DNA of 64,000 nt from Alviniconcha marisindica (GCA_018857735.1 JABMCL010002352.1:560001-624000); one strand, 5' to 3'; positions 14,051-27,801 are shown, counted from the stretch's first letter. The notes: generated by a model not told the origin, from the letters alone. Made by a program: numbers and translations.

Positions 14051-14865
14051 CTGGCGGAGTTCATGGGAAGGAAATCAATGTGAAATGTCGCAGGAAAGTG
14101 GTGGTCAAAAGAGGGGTGTGTCTCGTCTATGTCACTCAAGAGTTCGGCTGCACGTCAGTGTCCATTCATGCATAGTCCAGTCAACGCGACAGCCAGTACA
14201 TTTCAAGATTCAACATCACTGCACCCCCCCCCCCCCCCCCCCCGCCCGCCCCTCAAAAAAACAACAACAAAAAACACACATGTATTCGTGGCTCCGTACA
14301 GTGGAGCAAAAGTTCCCTAAGTGACAACATTTTCTTTTTTTCCTTTTTTCTTTTCTTTTCTTTTTCTCCCCCCTTTCTTTCTGTAACAGCGGCAGCAACA
14401 GCAACATTTACACAACAATAATTACTTTTTTTCGGCATGATTACCATAACACTAAAGGATATTTTTGGCATCTCATCTCACGCGATATGACCGAACTGCC
14501 AACGAGCATAATGCTTTTAAAATTGCTAACACTGACAGCGCTGTTCAAAGCGGAAAGCACGACCTATTATTCGCATTAGTGTACAGAAGCCGGTACGCGA
14601 CCTTTATCTTTCTATAGACTAGTGAACCAAGCATGCAACGAGGACAACATTTTGCAAGGCAAGCATATAATACACAACGTCAAAGGCGCTGCTACATAAA
14701 CAGCCTAACTGACTAGACAACTGCTGAAGACGGGGTATAGCCACGGGTGCTGCACGGCAGTCGCTGACCTAAATCATCTGGGCCATGTTCCCTGGTGCGA
14801 CATGGTTTCGCCGGCATAAAGAAGGAAGCTACTCTTTGATGTGTAAAATGTGCATGGCAGTTTAT

Positions 14866-15003
14866 TCTATTTTGTACTTTGTATTTACTCGCGTGCCAGG
14901 TGACAGTTACCGTAATAATAATGATAGTTACCGTAGGCGACTCAGGTCTTCGTTGTTGTTTATGTGTTTATGTGACGTTTTTCGAGCGCTGATTAACTGC
15001 TTT
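14866..15003 (+). mobile_element. Solo copy of the GGCGACTCAGGTC repeat
   Basis: TTGTATTTACTCGCGTGCCA, GGTGACAGTTACCG, TAGGCGACTCAGGTC and TTTTTCGAGCGCTGATTAAC. It contains a short internal duplication of the GATAGTTACCG segment. Confidence 0.65.
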
Positions 15004-15159
15004 GCTTGTTGATTTGACAGTGTTAAAATCAATGACGCCAACAGACTGTTAATGTTCGGACAATTGCCGTTTTAAGTCATTTTTTTTTTAGTTTTTAGTT
15101 TTTTAGTGTTAAGTGAGTGTTGTGGTCCTGGCAAAGGCAGAGAGAGTCAGCAACAATCT

Positions 15160-15475
<316 letters not shown>

Positions 15476-15689
15476 TTTTATGTACGTTTGAGTATTACCA
15501 CAATGCCATACTTTTACACATGCATTGTTGTAAATATGTGTAGCGACCATGCATGCTCTCAGCAACACCGTGCCTCTTTTCACGTACACTTTTATGTGAC
15601 ACGTGCCAATAAAGACATACTGATTGATTGACCTGGTTTGTCTTTACGTGATTGCAGCTGCAGTCGTTCTGTTCCTGGAATGCTCTGTC

Positions 15690-16290
15690 CCCACATAATC
15701 CCCGCCGTGACTCGATGAAGCCAATGGATAACGCGATAAAGATCAATAATGGAAAGGCTCTAGATCACTCTTGCCACACTTGGACCGTTAGTGGTTACGG
15801 TCCAGCGACAAGCTTCTCTGAGTACTAAAAGCAGTGAAAGCCGGAGTAATCCATCGTTGTTTCCCACACTCCCCTGGTGAGTATCAGTCACTACCAGGTG
15901 ACGACCGTGCCTCGATAAAGCAATCGCTAATGGTGATCAGCGTCGATGATGACTGGAAAAAGTTTTTTTGCTATAATAGTTTTCGTGCTCTATGTCCCGA
16001 TAAAGCTGAGTGACACAAAACCTCTATCCTCGTACGGCAATATCCAGTCAAAAATACAGCGCCAATCACCCATACACCCCACTGAGTATCAGCAGAAAAT
16101 GAATGATGGCACGATAAAGCGATAGCCGTAACGCAGTCAATGCTAATAATGGCTGCAAAGCCTTTGCCGGTTCGCTCTCTGTCCCGCTAAGTTTGCGTGA
16201 CACAAATCCTCTACTCTTGCGTACGGCAATATCCAGTGAAAACTACAGCGCTATTTCCCAAGCACCTTCGACGTACGAGCGTCAGTACTA
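15690..16290 (+). repeat. Degenerate tandem repeat, about 190-200 bp unit
   Basis: Shared landmarks recur at about 190-200 bp: CGATAAAG (15728 as GCGATAAAG, 15913, 16110), TGTCCCGATAAAGCTGAGTG / TGTCCCGCTAAGTTTGCGTG, GTGACACAAA.CCTCTA, GTACGGCAATATCCAGT (about 16033 and 16221) and TACAGCGC. Three decayed units. Confidence 0.75.
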
Positions 16291-16589
16291 CGTGAACACC
16301 TGTTGCAGCGTATAGCAACAGAAGGTATTATATGTATACATACGGCACACACCAACAATGACGGCCAGTCAATACCACGCATGCCGCGATGCACTCAGAA
16401 ACACCCGGGGGAAAACTACTGCGGGCTGCTTGTTTACACACACGTGCAAAGGTACGAAATTGATTTGCTGATATGAAAGACCACTTCCAAGACAAAAATG
16501 ATATATATGCAGCCTTATGAAGTCATACTGTGTGAAAACAGGACGTGACTGGTGAATATTTAGTCGAATAAGATAGTAACAGAAATTTG

Positions 16590-17190
16590 TCACCGGTAAG
16601 AGGCAAGGTCGGCTGGTATCATGCCTTTAGCACACACAAAAATCAGTGGAAGAGAGAAAAAGAAGTAAGGACTGAAGAAGACAGAAACCCAACGGAAAAC
16701 CTTTACTAACAGAAAAGCGTTATTAAAGTCACGAGTAAGTAGGTAAAGACAATGTAACTGATTCTTAGCGTCCAGTCAACCTGGTAGGTCATACAAGGCC
16801 GAAACACATTCACGAATTATTCCACTAAATCTGTATGTGCTGAACACAACTGAATCAGCTGTTTATTCAAAAGAAAGACTTTACTCTGACCGGCACGAAA
16901 TGAAAGTGTGGATGTCTGACGCTTACGACCATGGGCTGGAATCACCAGCCGCAGTTCCTAAGAAGCGGTGACACTAATGAGTATGAAAACAAGCCTGGTA
17001 GTCCTTACCTCTTCGGGCGCCACCCTCGTTAAGATAGCTGCACGCGGCAAGTGCTCCAAGTGTCACCTCGTGGCCGAGACGGGTTGCGAAGAGTGTAGTG
17101 AATGGTGATGATGGTTGGTGGGTGTCATGTCGAGGGCTGTGAAACAGGGGTTTCCTTCGGCTGGTATCATGCCTTTAGCACACACAACAA
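16590..17190 (+). repeat. Direct repeat pair about 550 bp apart
   Basis: CGGCTGGTATCATGCC plus TTTAGCACACACAA at about 16610 and 17158, identical over some 30 bp. The sequence between is unique. Confidence 0.7.
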
Positions 17191-17349
17191 ACATACGCTG
17201 CCGCGACCCTGACACCGCGGTCCACACACACACAACGGAATGGTCGCGCCGGTGGGTGTTCAGTGTTATCGTCCCCCGACTTCAAACTTGGTAGACAGAG
17301 AGAGCTCTTGGATTTTAACTTCCCATCCGGCCGCGACATGGGGTCACCT

Positions 17350-17357
17350 CGGGACAC

Positions 17358-17418
<61 letters not shown>

Positions 17419-17420
17419 CG

Positions 17421-17453
<33 letters not shown>

Positions 17454-17479
17454 GGCAGGCAGGCAGGCAGGCAGGCACG

Positions 17480-17541
<62 letters not shown>

Positions 17542-17689
17542 GAAAGAGAGAGAGACAGAGACAGACAAACAGAATGAGAGAGATGGAGAGGGAGGGAAAG
17601 GGAGGGAAAGAGAGAGGAGACAAGACGAGAGGCAGAGACTGAGAGCGATGGAGAGAGAGAAGGAGAGAGAAAGAAAGAGAGACTTGGGG

Positions 17690-17745
<56 letters not shown>

Positions 17746-17760
17746 TGACTGACCGACAGA
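17350..17760 (+). repeat. Compound (GA)(GACA)(GGCA)(CA) arrays
   Basis: (GA)n 17359-17412, (GACA)n/(GGCA)n 17420-17477, (CA)n 17480-17540, GA-rich 17541-17690, (GACA)n 17691-17747. Confidence 0.93.
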
Positions 17761-19225
17761 CTGAGACCGAGAGAGGCCGAAAAGAAGAAAAGCGGGAAAG
17801 AAGACAAAGAACAAAGAAACCAAAAAAGACTGAAAAAGGTGACCAGGTGCAGTTTCCTTTTCCCCCCCATCCCAGGATCTGGGCTGTTCCCGTCAGACAA
17901 CTCGATCGGCGTTGACACAAAACAATACCCCGCACCTCCATTACCCCCATTTGCCCATTTCAGTTTTGCTCAGTCTTTTCAGTGTCGTGTCATCTACAGG
18001 GCCGCATGAGGTCGCCCCCTCCATACTCAGTAGATACAATTAAGTCACAATTCAAAATTATCTGACCATCCAGAAACAACAACACATGGCACTTCGCTCA
18101 CCTGTTTTCTTTTTCACTCGAGTGCTGTCTCTCTCTTTTTTTCTTCTTTTTCTTCTTTCTTTTTTCCTTAACAAAATTGACCGATTTTTTTTCACGGCTG
18201 AATTTTTTTCTCGGCTTGCGTGACAGTCAGCGAGTGTTTTCCCGCGTCCAGGTAAGTGCAGCCTTGAACTGATTGTTTGCTTGGCTCTTGGTGCATTCCG
18301 AGACTGTTGGCAGTGAGAAAAAGCTTTGCCGTGTTGATATTACAGAGAAACATCACGAAAGACTCAAACTCACGACTTCGAACATCGTCGTGTGTTAGAG
18401 CATTCGAACGCTTGTAGTATGAATTGATGTACCTCTGGTGGAGTTTATGTACCTTGTATTTACACGCTTGCCAGGTGAGAGTTAGCGTAAGCGACTCAGG
18501 TCGTTGTTATTCTATTTGTGTTACGTATTTCGAGCGCTGATTAACTCCCTTGTGTTTTGGTTTGTAGTATGAGAATTAAAATCTTCAGAAACAGTTGCTT
18601 TTGATAGCTTCGAGTTCATTTGCCTCGTGATTCTGGAAATTTTGATTAGAGAACACGTACGCCTGTCTGGCCGTTCTGCTTAGCTAGTGAATCTGACTTC
18701 TCTTTTTATTAGTCTCTAACATGCAAAAATGGCGTCTAACGCTTTCATTGCAACACAGAGGATTCCGTGGTGAGCTCCAAGCCCAGCCTCCTAAGGTTAC
18801 GTTCTCACAAGCTTTCGATGTCACCGCGTTCGGTGCTGTGTCGAGTAGTGGAATGCACGATTATAAGGCTCATTTCAGCGTTCAAATCAGTGTGATTACC
18901 TTTTTGATGATTCCTGTTGACATCTCTCGTTACCAGTGAACGTGTGTCGTCATTTGTTTAGAAGGTTGGTTCTGTTGGGAATTCACCACTATTTCACTTT
19001 GTTGCTATGCGTTAGCTCGTGGACAAAACATGGTAGCCACTGTTCGGGATTTTCCAGCGGAATATTATTTGTGACGTTCTAACTTATTCATGGGTGTGTT
19101 CGAAGCATTGCACGTTTTCGTAACTGCCAGTAAAGATAAGAAAGTTTCTGTGGCTGAACTACAATCGTTGTTACTCCACGGATGGACCCAACAATAGTTG
19201 GAAATCCGCAAGCAATCAGTACAGT
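17761..19225. other. Spacer, no supported gene
   Basis: Apart from the solo repeat at 18,424-18,560 it is unique. An open frame at 18721-18939 has no recognisable domain. Confidence 0.45.
18424..18560 (+). mobile_element. Solo copy of the GGCGACTCAGGTC repeat
   Basis: GTACCTCTGGTGGAGTTTAT, TTGCCAGGTGAGAGTTAGCG, AAGCGACTCAGGTC and TTCGAGCGCTGATTAACTCC: the most complete single copy. Confidence 0.7.
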
Positions 19226-19230
19226 GCCAG

Positions 19231-19233
19231 TCA

Positions 19234-19287
<54 letters not shown>

Positions 19288-19293
19288 ACACAC

Positions 19294-19330
<37 letters not shown>

Positions 19331-19358
19331 CTACAACACACACAATGAACACACACTA

Positions 19359-19446
<88 letters not shown>

Positions 19447-19473
19447 CACACAACTGACGTACACACACACACA

Positions 19474-19572
<99 letters not shown>

Positions 19573-19575
19573 GAC

Positions 19576-19621
<46 letters not shown>

Positions 19622-19728
19622 ACACACACCACACACACACACACACCACACACACACACAATGACTACAACACACACACCAACACACACACACACACACA
19701 CACACACCACACCACACACCACACGCAA

Positions 19729-19801
<73 letters not shown>
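19231..19801 (+). repeat. (CA)n array with (CGCA)n block
   Basis: About 570 bp of (CA)n broken by short islands such as ACTACAAC, GACGACAAC and ATGACTAC, with (CGCA)n at about 19727-19772. Confidence 0.95.
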
Positions 19802-19802
<1 letters not shown>

Positions 19803-20274
19803 TTGTCGAAGAAAAAGCAACCATGCAAAATGTACAGGGAATGGAGGGATGGCTGGGCTGACAGAAAGGGAAAAAAATGTCAGAAGATTCACTGACACGA
19901 TGACTGGAAGTCTGTTCCGCCCCCCCCCCCCTCCCCCACCACCACCATAACAAATGTTTCTAAAGCTTTAAAAACAACAACAGAAGGCTGTATTAAAAGA
20001 ACTGAAGAAAGAAAATTCAGATTACACAAACAAAGATTTCGGTGTAAAAAAAAGCCCCCCCCCCCCCCTCCGAAAAAACTAAAACAAACAAACAAACAAA
20101 AACGAATCTGAAGCTCAACATGATAGTATCACTTCAGTAAAATCGACGTTAAGGCTGAAAGAAGAAGAAAAGAAATGTAATAATAATAGCAGTCATTTCT
20201 ATACCGCCGTTTCTCACCGACAAGGGTGAGCACACCGAGCACTTTACAAGATCAAGAAAGATCGCACACCACAC

Positions 20275-20277
<3 letters not shown>

Positions 20278-20371
<94 letters not shown>
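20278..20371 (+). repeat. (CA)n tract
   Basis: About 93 bp, pure. Immediately left is the dispersed motif GCACTTTACAAGATCAAG. Confidence 0.95.
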
Positions 20372-20372
<1 letters not shown>

Positions 20373-20374
20373 CA

Positions 20375-21220
20375 AAGGCACACAGAAGGAATGTAACGAG
20401 GAGGTGGGGGGGGCAACAAGTAAGAAGACAAGACATTTTTGACACAGTTTTCAAGGCATGGGAGGACTGAAATATGTCGGGGTAAAAGTTTTTAAAAAAA
20501 GAAGAAAAAAAGGGACGTCCAAAATATTTGCAGTGTCAACGAATCAACAGACTTCAAGTGTGGAGCCGTCACGTCCGTTGCAGTGTTGCTCGTGAGTTTT
20601 GACGACTGACACATCTAGTGCCCTCACCACTCAACCACCGCAGTCGTATTGTGTTGTCCTGTAGACAACACTCAGATCCGTCAAAAGCTGCGTTCGTCCA
20701 AATCGGGTCACACAGACACATCCCGTTGGGTTAGACCGACTCGGCCGCTTGCTCCGTTTACCTGGCCAGACCGGGCGAAAGAAATGAAACTGTTGAAAAC
20801 AAAATAAAAACCCAACAACCTCCTCCCTTCCCCCTCTCCGAAAGGGAAAAAACTCAGGCTAAACAACAGATCGCCGGTTAATATCGTGCTGACATTTTTG
20901 TCCTTGAGCCTGTGTGTGTAACAATGGAACGGGCGTGGAACAGACTCTTGTGTGAGGAAGAGGCTTTTCTGAAGGCTGAATACTTGCTCTTTTTATGTCG
21001 GTTTTTTTCTCTCTCTCCCAAATCGGGTGGGAGTTCGAGCGGGAGTGGAGGGGGCGAGCACCGTCAGGTCAAACAACAGTCAGAGTTCATGCAAGTCTCA
21101 CGCGAGATTCCTTCGTCCACACAGAATATTGCGTGCAAGACTACGTGAAGTACCTTGCCAAACGGGCAAAAGGACAGGGATCACAGAACAGCGAACGGGC
21201 AAATAATTAAAAATAATGCT
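20375..21220. other. Spacer, no supported gene
   Basis: Unique sequence. Short frames at 20912-21148 and 20995-21210 have no recognisable domain. Confidence 0.45.
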
Positions 21221-21221
21221 T

Positions 21222-21290
21222 GTCAGTTTTAATGAGACAGTACAAAACGCGTGTGCACATTTTCAGGGAAGACCCATTTTTTTCAGGAAT
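21222..21290 (+). mobile_element. Solo arm related to the 45.3 kb foldback element
   Basis: TTTTAATGAGACAGTACAAA, CGCGTGTGCACATTTTCAGG and AAGACCCATTTTTTTCAGG match the left arm of 45,298-45,645. No inverted partner was seen nearby. Confidence 0.5.
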
Positions 21291-21640
21291 CACAGCCGGA
21301 GTTACTCTATGAATAAACGAGGAAAGAAATTAAATTACAGTTTAGCTTTCAGTTGCCACTGATATACGTGTGACGTCTGTCGATCGGAATTAATTCCTGC
21401 TACTGGTTGACTGCACCAACACTTGGTTTAATGGGAATTTATTCAAAATGCAAACAACAATAAGAAAATCAAACAAAAGACAACTGTTACTGAGACTGTA
21501 AATTAGCCTATGCGGCTTATGGGCGATACGCTCATAGTAAACCAACACACGCATTGGTCCCCCCCCCCCCCCCCACCCACCCCCCTCCGTGACACACACG
21601 CACACCTACACTCTTCTCTCTCTCTCTCTCTCTCTCTCCA

Positions 21641-21870
21641 GGGCGGGGATAGCTCATGTTGAGCGCCGCCTCCGTGATTGAAAGTCGCGGGTTCGAATCT
21701 CAGGAGCGGCGGGAGAATTTCTGGTATCAGGGCGACTTTCTGTGCTGACATCTGATTTCGAATCCGTCCACCCCCGTTTACTCGCAGAGCAGAAAGATCC
21801 CGGTCATTCTGGCCAAAAGTGCAGGTGGCAGGTACGGCTAAACACACTACCCTCCCTGTGGCTTTGACAA
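21641..21870 (+). mobile_element. Second tRNA-like SINE family, single copy
   Basis: GGGGATAGCTCATGTTGAGCG resembles an A box and CGCGGGTTCGAATCTC is a good B box, about 35 bp apart. The body contains GGTATCAGGGCGACTTTC, GCAGAGCAGAAAGATCCCGG and AGGTGGCAGGTACGGC. A (TC)n tract precedes it directly. It is not a tRNA gene because no acceptor-stem pairing closes the molecule. Confidence 0.65.
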
Positions 21871-21929
21871 AGCATAACTGTAAAACTGGCTGTATGGTTG
21901 AATGATGTACACGAACTGTGGTGCAGTCG

Positions 21930-21948
21930 TGCGCGCGCGCGCGCTGTC

Positions 21949-21981
<33 letters not shown>

Positions 21982-21983
21982 TG

Positions 21984-22042
<59 letters not shown>

Positions 22043-22112
22043 TACTGTGTTGTTCTATGTGCGTGCGTGCGTGTGAGCGTGTGTGCGTGCGTGCGTGTGT
22101 GCGTGCACGTTG
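21930..22112 (+). repeat. (GCGC)(GT)(GCGT) compound array
   Basis: GCGCGCGCGCGC, then (GT)n about 21950-22040, then GCGTGCGTGCGTG variants. Confidence 0.93.
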
Positions 22113-22390
22113 ACCAGAAAGGTCCCTTTCTGCGAAATGAAAACAAACCACCTTACACTGACTGGAAAGCGGCAACACGTCTCCTGTTTCCAGGAGGCAG
22201 TCTTCGTCAGCCGAGGCTTACTGACATTAACTTAACGATCAAGACGCACAGACTGTGAATAACGCGAAGTGAGTGACACACATTCTTCGTTATGGGACAG
22301 CAAGCATGGCCAGTGGGTCTGTGGATCAGATTACTACCACTGATACACGGCAACTGTGGAAACTAAATTCAAAGTAGGCGCTTCCACTCC

Positions 22391-22482
22391 AGTGTTGCTT
22401 TACGTCCACAGAGACCGTACGGATTGTTAGGGACGGGCCCCAGGACGTCCACCTCCTGTTTCGCACAGTTTCTGAGCTCTGA
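22391..22482 (-). mobile_element. Short interspersed repeat, same family as 13.6 kb
   Basis: Reverse complement of the 13.6 kb element: plus strand GTGTTGCTTTACGTCCAC, TTAGGGACGGGCCCC, AGGACGTCCACCTCC and GCACAGTTTCTGAGCTC. A second tail-only piece lies at 22,692-22,740. Confidence 0.6.
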
Positions 22483-22691
22483 GTAGGCGCTTGGTGAACG
22501 TGCATGAAATGAACTGGGTACCAGAAATGGAAGAACGATTTCACTGTCATTGTTTACACTCGAAAAACAAACAAACAAACGAAAAACGAGATCAAGAACA
22601 ACAACAAAACACCAAAATTAACGCGAACAACAACAGACATCACATTTGCAGACATTTAATCACCAGAAGTAATATATTTGTCTTTTTCTTC

Positions 22692-22740
22692 CAATGTTGC
22701 TTTACGTTCACGGGGACCATAAGGGCTGTAAGGGACGGGT
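22692..22740 (-). mobile_element. Tail-only fragment of the same repeat module
   Basis: ATGTTGCTTTACGTTCACGG, GGACCATAAGGGCTG and TAAGGGACGGG match the terminal module only. Confidence 0.5.
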
Positions 22741-22760
22741 AGATAATTTGCGATTGGTGG

Positions 22761-22888
<128 letters not shown>

Positions 22889-22889
22889 A

Positions 22890-23800
22890 AAAGTCCCCCA
22901 AAAGAATTGAATGGAACAAGAAAAGACCCAGAATTTCTAGCCCACGATTCAACCAAGCAAACTGATCATCATCATGCAGTGTTCAGACTGGGCATGCAGA
23001 CGACACGAACAAACAACGTGAAAGAGAAGCAGGACCTGAAGGTGCTTCAATCGGTCCACACGACGACGGGAAGGACAGACGCAAAGACAAGCAAGCAAGC
23101 AAGCACACAAACCAACCAATATCTCTTCATCACCGCCCGCAGACAACCAGGCCTCCCCCCGAAACCTTTCTGGCACCGCTAGAATATTAGGAGGCTGCCC
23201 CAGTTAGTCCAATCCAACGGGGTTGACGCAAGGACAGCCTTCATTCATACCGGAGGACATCTCCCATTACCGACAACGCCGACAGTAATATCTCTTGGGA
23301 CAACAAACTGAGCGTGTGACTATACGTTACGTAAAGCTGATAAAAATGCCAAAGGAGAATCTTGCCTTCTCGAATTATTCCCGCGGCCCGTGAAAGCGGA
23401 TGGCTGTCTTCGGTTTGACACCGGAAGACGTTAAACGGTCACCGTTGCTGTCGTTTAGAGCCTGGGTGGCCTGTCGCAGCAGACGAAGGGGCAGACAGCA
23501 AGAATGTGGGTCGGTTGGAAGCATTGGAATTCTGTTTGCTTGCATGGGTGACCGTTACACTTGCGAGATTTATTGTCTTTGGGTGTCTGTGGCTGGTGGG
23601 TGGTGGGTGATGGGGGGCGTGTGTGTATGCGTGCGTCTACGTCTGTTCTTCTCTCTCTCTCTCTGATTGTACTTGTGTCCGTCTGTTTGTCTGTAGGCGC
23701 GCGCGCGCGCATGTGTGTGTTTCAGAATTACACGCGACATGAGCGCAGTGAGTCTGCTCGAGAGCAGAGAATAGCACGATAATTATAAAAGCGATCAATA
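22890..23800. other. Spacer, no supported gene
   Basis: Unique sequence plus a short GCGCGCGCGCGC run (23698-23710). Short frames only. Confidence 0.45.

Positions 23801-23801
<1 letters not shown>

Positions 23802-23877
<76 letters not shown>
23802..23877 (+). repeat. (GT)n tract
   Basis: About 75 bp, pure. Confidence 0.95.
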
Positions 23878-23879
<2 letters not shown>

Positions 23880-24488
23880 ATGAAGGAGGCGCCAAAATCA
23901 GGACTATACCGACACAGTGCAGCCAAATCTGCATTCATTTCCCAATGTGTTGCACAGTCACGCACAGTAACAGGTTGGAAACACTCTCTAATCATAGCTT
24001 TATGACAAGTGAGGCTTGAAATCATGTGGTGGTGGAAAGAACGATAGACGAATGGCAGACGACAATCATACCGTGGACATCTGATACACGATAAAATGTT
24101 TTCACGACAGCAGAGTGTGGTTGCAGCTGCTGAACTTCCTTGGTCCCGGAAAGTTTGGGAACAGCACCGGTTTTTTTCTTTTTTTTCTTCTTCGTTTTTT
24201 GGTCTGGAACAATTTAAGCACGTTTCTTTTGTCTTTTTTTTTCTTTTTTTTCCATTGGTCTGGAACAGTCTCCCTTTTTTGTGTGCCACATGCTCAAACT
24301 TTGTCTTCCTTCAAGTCAGTGATCGCGCTAGACATTTTTCAAACTGGTGCGACGTGTATAAGGTGTCGAAAGTGATTCACGGAAACCGGTCAGATAATCA
24401 CTGTAACAAGTCAGATATACGGCCGTCCTACTACTACTACTAGGCCACTAGCAAAACACCCTACTCCCTTCTCCGTCTAGGACACCAC

Positions 24489-24523
24489 GCACACACACAC
24501 ACACACACACCGCGCGCGCGCGC

Positions 24524-24609
<86 letters not shown>

Positions 24610-24684
24610 ACGCACGCACAAGCATACACATGCACACAGACACACACACACAACACACAACACACACACACACACACACGCCAC

Positions 24685-24777
<93 letters not shown>
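24489..24777 (+). repeat. Compound (CA)(CG)(CGCA)(TC) array
   Basis: (CA)n, GCGCGCGCGCGC, (CGCA)n 24525-24567, (CA)n to about 24607, CA variants to 24680, (TC)n 24687-24776. Confidence 0.95.
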
Positions 24778-24778
<1 letters not shown>

Positions 24779-24998
24779 GCGCTTTTTTCCCTTCTTTTTC
24801 TTTCTTTTTATATATTTGAACTGGTCAGACAAAATAACAGGTGACTGCTGATTTTTTTCCCCACCTGTATATCCTGATCGTAACCCCGGCGGGAATTACC
24901 GGTTAACGCGAACCCTGCTTCAAGTTAGCTCAAGACTCACCTTTTCTCTGTCTCTCACTCCTAACACTTCCAACTGTCTACAGCTATCCTCAAGTAAA

Positions 24999-25029
<31 letters not shown>

Positions 25030-25030
25030 G

Positions 25031-25118
<88 letters not shown>

Positions 25119-25134
25119 TGTGTGTGTGTGTGTG
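24999..25134 (+). repeat. (GT)n with a (GCGT)n core
   Basis: (GCGT)n runs about 25031-25118, a long pure tetranucleotide block. The flanks at 24888-24910 and 25243-25270 share CCGGTTAACGCGAAC, so the array sits inside a duplicated context. Confidence 0.95.
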
Positions 25135-25576
25135 CTTTTTTTGTTTTTTTGTCCTCCTTTCTTAGAACCGGCCAAACAAAGTCTGACCGATTGCTCATCC
25201 TTTCCCCCCTCCGACCCCGTATATGCTGATCTTAACCGGTAAGATACAGGAAATGACCGGTTAACGCGAACTCTGTAAGTGGAATGTAACCCTCTCATGT
25301 ACTAAAAAAAAAAAAAAAAAGCCTTGAAATGCCTTGACATCTTTGGAATGTCCGTCCTGATATAAATATGTCCTCTTCTGGTTGATTGGGTGTGCTTAAG
25401 TATCTATCAATTTTTTCAAAAAGCAATCTGCCAACCCCGACCGCAGCCGACGTCCCACCCGCGCACTTTAAAGGCTTTAATTCTCACACTCATGAAAAAC
25501 CACGAGTAATGGGTCTCTCAAATTCGGAACCCGTTCTTCAAGACCCGTTACAACTGACACACCCGAAAGGTCACGC

Positions 25577-25627
25577 CCATGTTAGTCCGGATATAACCCT
25601 GTGCGGTTGACTGGTCTCAAAGCACCA
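25577..25627 (+). mobile_element. CAGTCAACCAG repeat fragment
   Basis: Opposite orientation: GGATATAACCCTGTGCGG, TTGACTGGTCTCAAAGCACC and an AACTAACT tail. Confidence 0.55.
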
Positions 25628-26076
25628 AATAACTAACTCACGCCCATGGCCTCTGTCAGAGCTCAACACACCCAAGCAAACTGGAAGAAAAATCCACTAT
25701 GTAGGGATCCAGACGCGACCAGCAAGAAACAGCCCAGTTCATCGTGAACTCCAGTCCCCAAATGTGACCATGACCATGAGATGTTTGAACACTGGGGAAA
25801 GATACGCGTGCTGCAACCATTTATTCTTGAAGACGACACGGCCATGGCGTTACGTGGTCGTAATGAAGACGGATCTGACACTAATGGGGCAAATGTTTTG
25901 GTGTGCGGTGCAGTAAACTTGCAGGCAAAAGCAGCAGCGGGAATACCGGGATTTGATTAATTAGTTCAAATTCCTCGCCGCCCGTTCTCGTCTAATCAAC
26001 GGGGGCATGCGGTTGCCTTAACACAGCCGCAGTAATCTGGACATGTCATGAGCTTGGTGAGGTGAACAAACATCGT

Positions 26077-26406
26077 CAGTAAGTAAGTAAGTAAACATGG
26101 TGCTTAACGTCCACAGAAACCATAAGGCTTATCAGGGACGGGGAGAACGGGGGGAAGGGGGTATGGAGGTTGGAGGAGAAGGGGATTATATACCTATCGC
26201 TACACTGTCACCACCAGAATGATTCCTGCATTAAGATGGGCAGGATGAGAGCCATTTAATGTTTCAGTAGGAAGTGAGGGACAAAGTCACAAGACCGTGT
26301 CCACAAACCACAACCTTTTTGAAGAGAAAGGAGAGCCGAAGCGGTATCGAACCGAGGTCCTTCCGCTACCAACCTAACGCCTTACCGCTAGGCCAAACCG
26401 GCTCAC
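26077..26406 (-). mobile_element. tRNA-derived SINE, tail type I, near full length
   Basis: Best-preserved copy in the window. Left end (AGTA)n then AACATGGTGCTTAACGTCCA, AACCATAAGGCTTATCAGGG, body, and tRNA head ending GCTAGGCCAAACCGGCTCAC. The minus strand reads GGTTCGATACCGC at the B box. Confidence 0.9.
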
Positions 26407-26409
26407 ACA

Positions 26410-27520
26410 AACATCGTCTGTAGGAATCGCTGAGATAACGAAGCCTTCGCCCTTCATGCCTTCCGGAACTCATCCACTACTTACGTATTTCAAATCCAAA
26501 TTCGCTTCTGTAAGTCAAAGCGATTCAGATCACACAATGTAACATCTGATTTCAAGATTTAAACTATCAACACAGTATTAAAAAATACTTGGTCTTTATT
26601 AATTTGTATTATTTTTAATTTCAAAATTTTAAAGTGTTCCGTGTAAGGTATCTGTTGGTTGAGGGGATTAAAATGAACTGGAATAAACACCTAGGGATAA
26701 GGCACCCGAAAATACACTTACAACAGAGACAGAGAGAGACAGGCTGACTGACAGACAGACAGACAGACAGAGAAAGAGAGAGCACAAAAGAATTGCATCC
26801 GGGTTACAAATTAGCAGAATAACTATAAGTAATACAACAATTTCGAAAGAAAACGGTTTCCGCAGTTACATAATAAGATCCTTCAGATGTCAATAATACT
26901 AACACTAATACAATAGGGAACTTATAGAGCGCTTTCGGAAACTCAAAGCGCTTTACAACTTAAAGAAAAACATACAATGCACAAATACCCATAATTACAC
27001 AAATCAATGGTATACAAGCATACAAAACATACGAAAATTAACAAACATTTTCATACAAAGCATCTGGACTGCTCATGCTTAAAATTACGGACTTGAGAAA
27101 ATAATGCACACAATGGCTTCGTTCAATAGATACTCCAAAAGGTGAATCTACTGAGATTTATTTAACACTTGCACACCGTGTTGGCGAGATCCACATTACA
27201 TCATGATACCAGTGTTTACTTTTGCGATCAGTTAGGACTGCTTGTCTTTTCCTCTCTCTCTCTCTCTCTGACACTCATACATGTACATGTAAGAGGCATA
27301 CGACCAGTCCAGACAGTGTGCTTCTGCGACCCCGACCAGAGTAGAAAGCCTTTAGAGAGGGAGCTGTTAAGCGGCAGTTATATCCGTTGCTCAGTTGTGT
27401 CAGCCCAGGTCCGCGAAGCAGGAAACGTTTCCGGTTCTCTGTTTGCCTGTATCTCGGTGACAGGTGAGAGGTGGATAACGAATTTCCGTTAGTACGTATT
27501 TGCCTGTGTGTCAGTGATAA
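26410..27520. other. Spacer, no supported gene
   Basis: Includes a (GACA)n trace (26740-26770) and a dispersed-repeat motif (AGCGCTTT...AAAGCGCTTTACAA, about 26925-26960). The open frame at 27169-27492 has no recognisable domain. Confidence 0.45.
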
Positions 27521-27521
27521 C

Positions 27522-27801
<280 letters not shown>

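Noticed and set aside
17175..17950. Ser/Leu/Cys-rich frame of 247 codons
   Set aside because: Composed of (TC)n, (TGTC)n and (GT)n simple sequence; unique ends show no domain.
26340..26406. tRNA gene on the minus strand
   Set aside because: A and B boxes are good, but the sequence continues into a SINE body and recurs in five other copies; the acceptor stem is not maintained.
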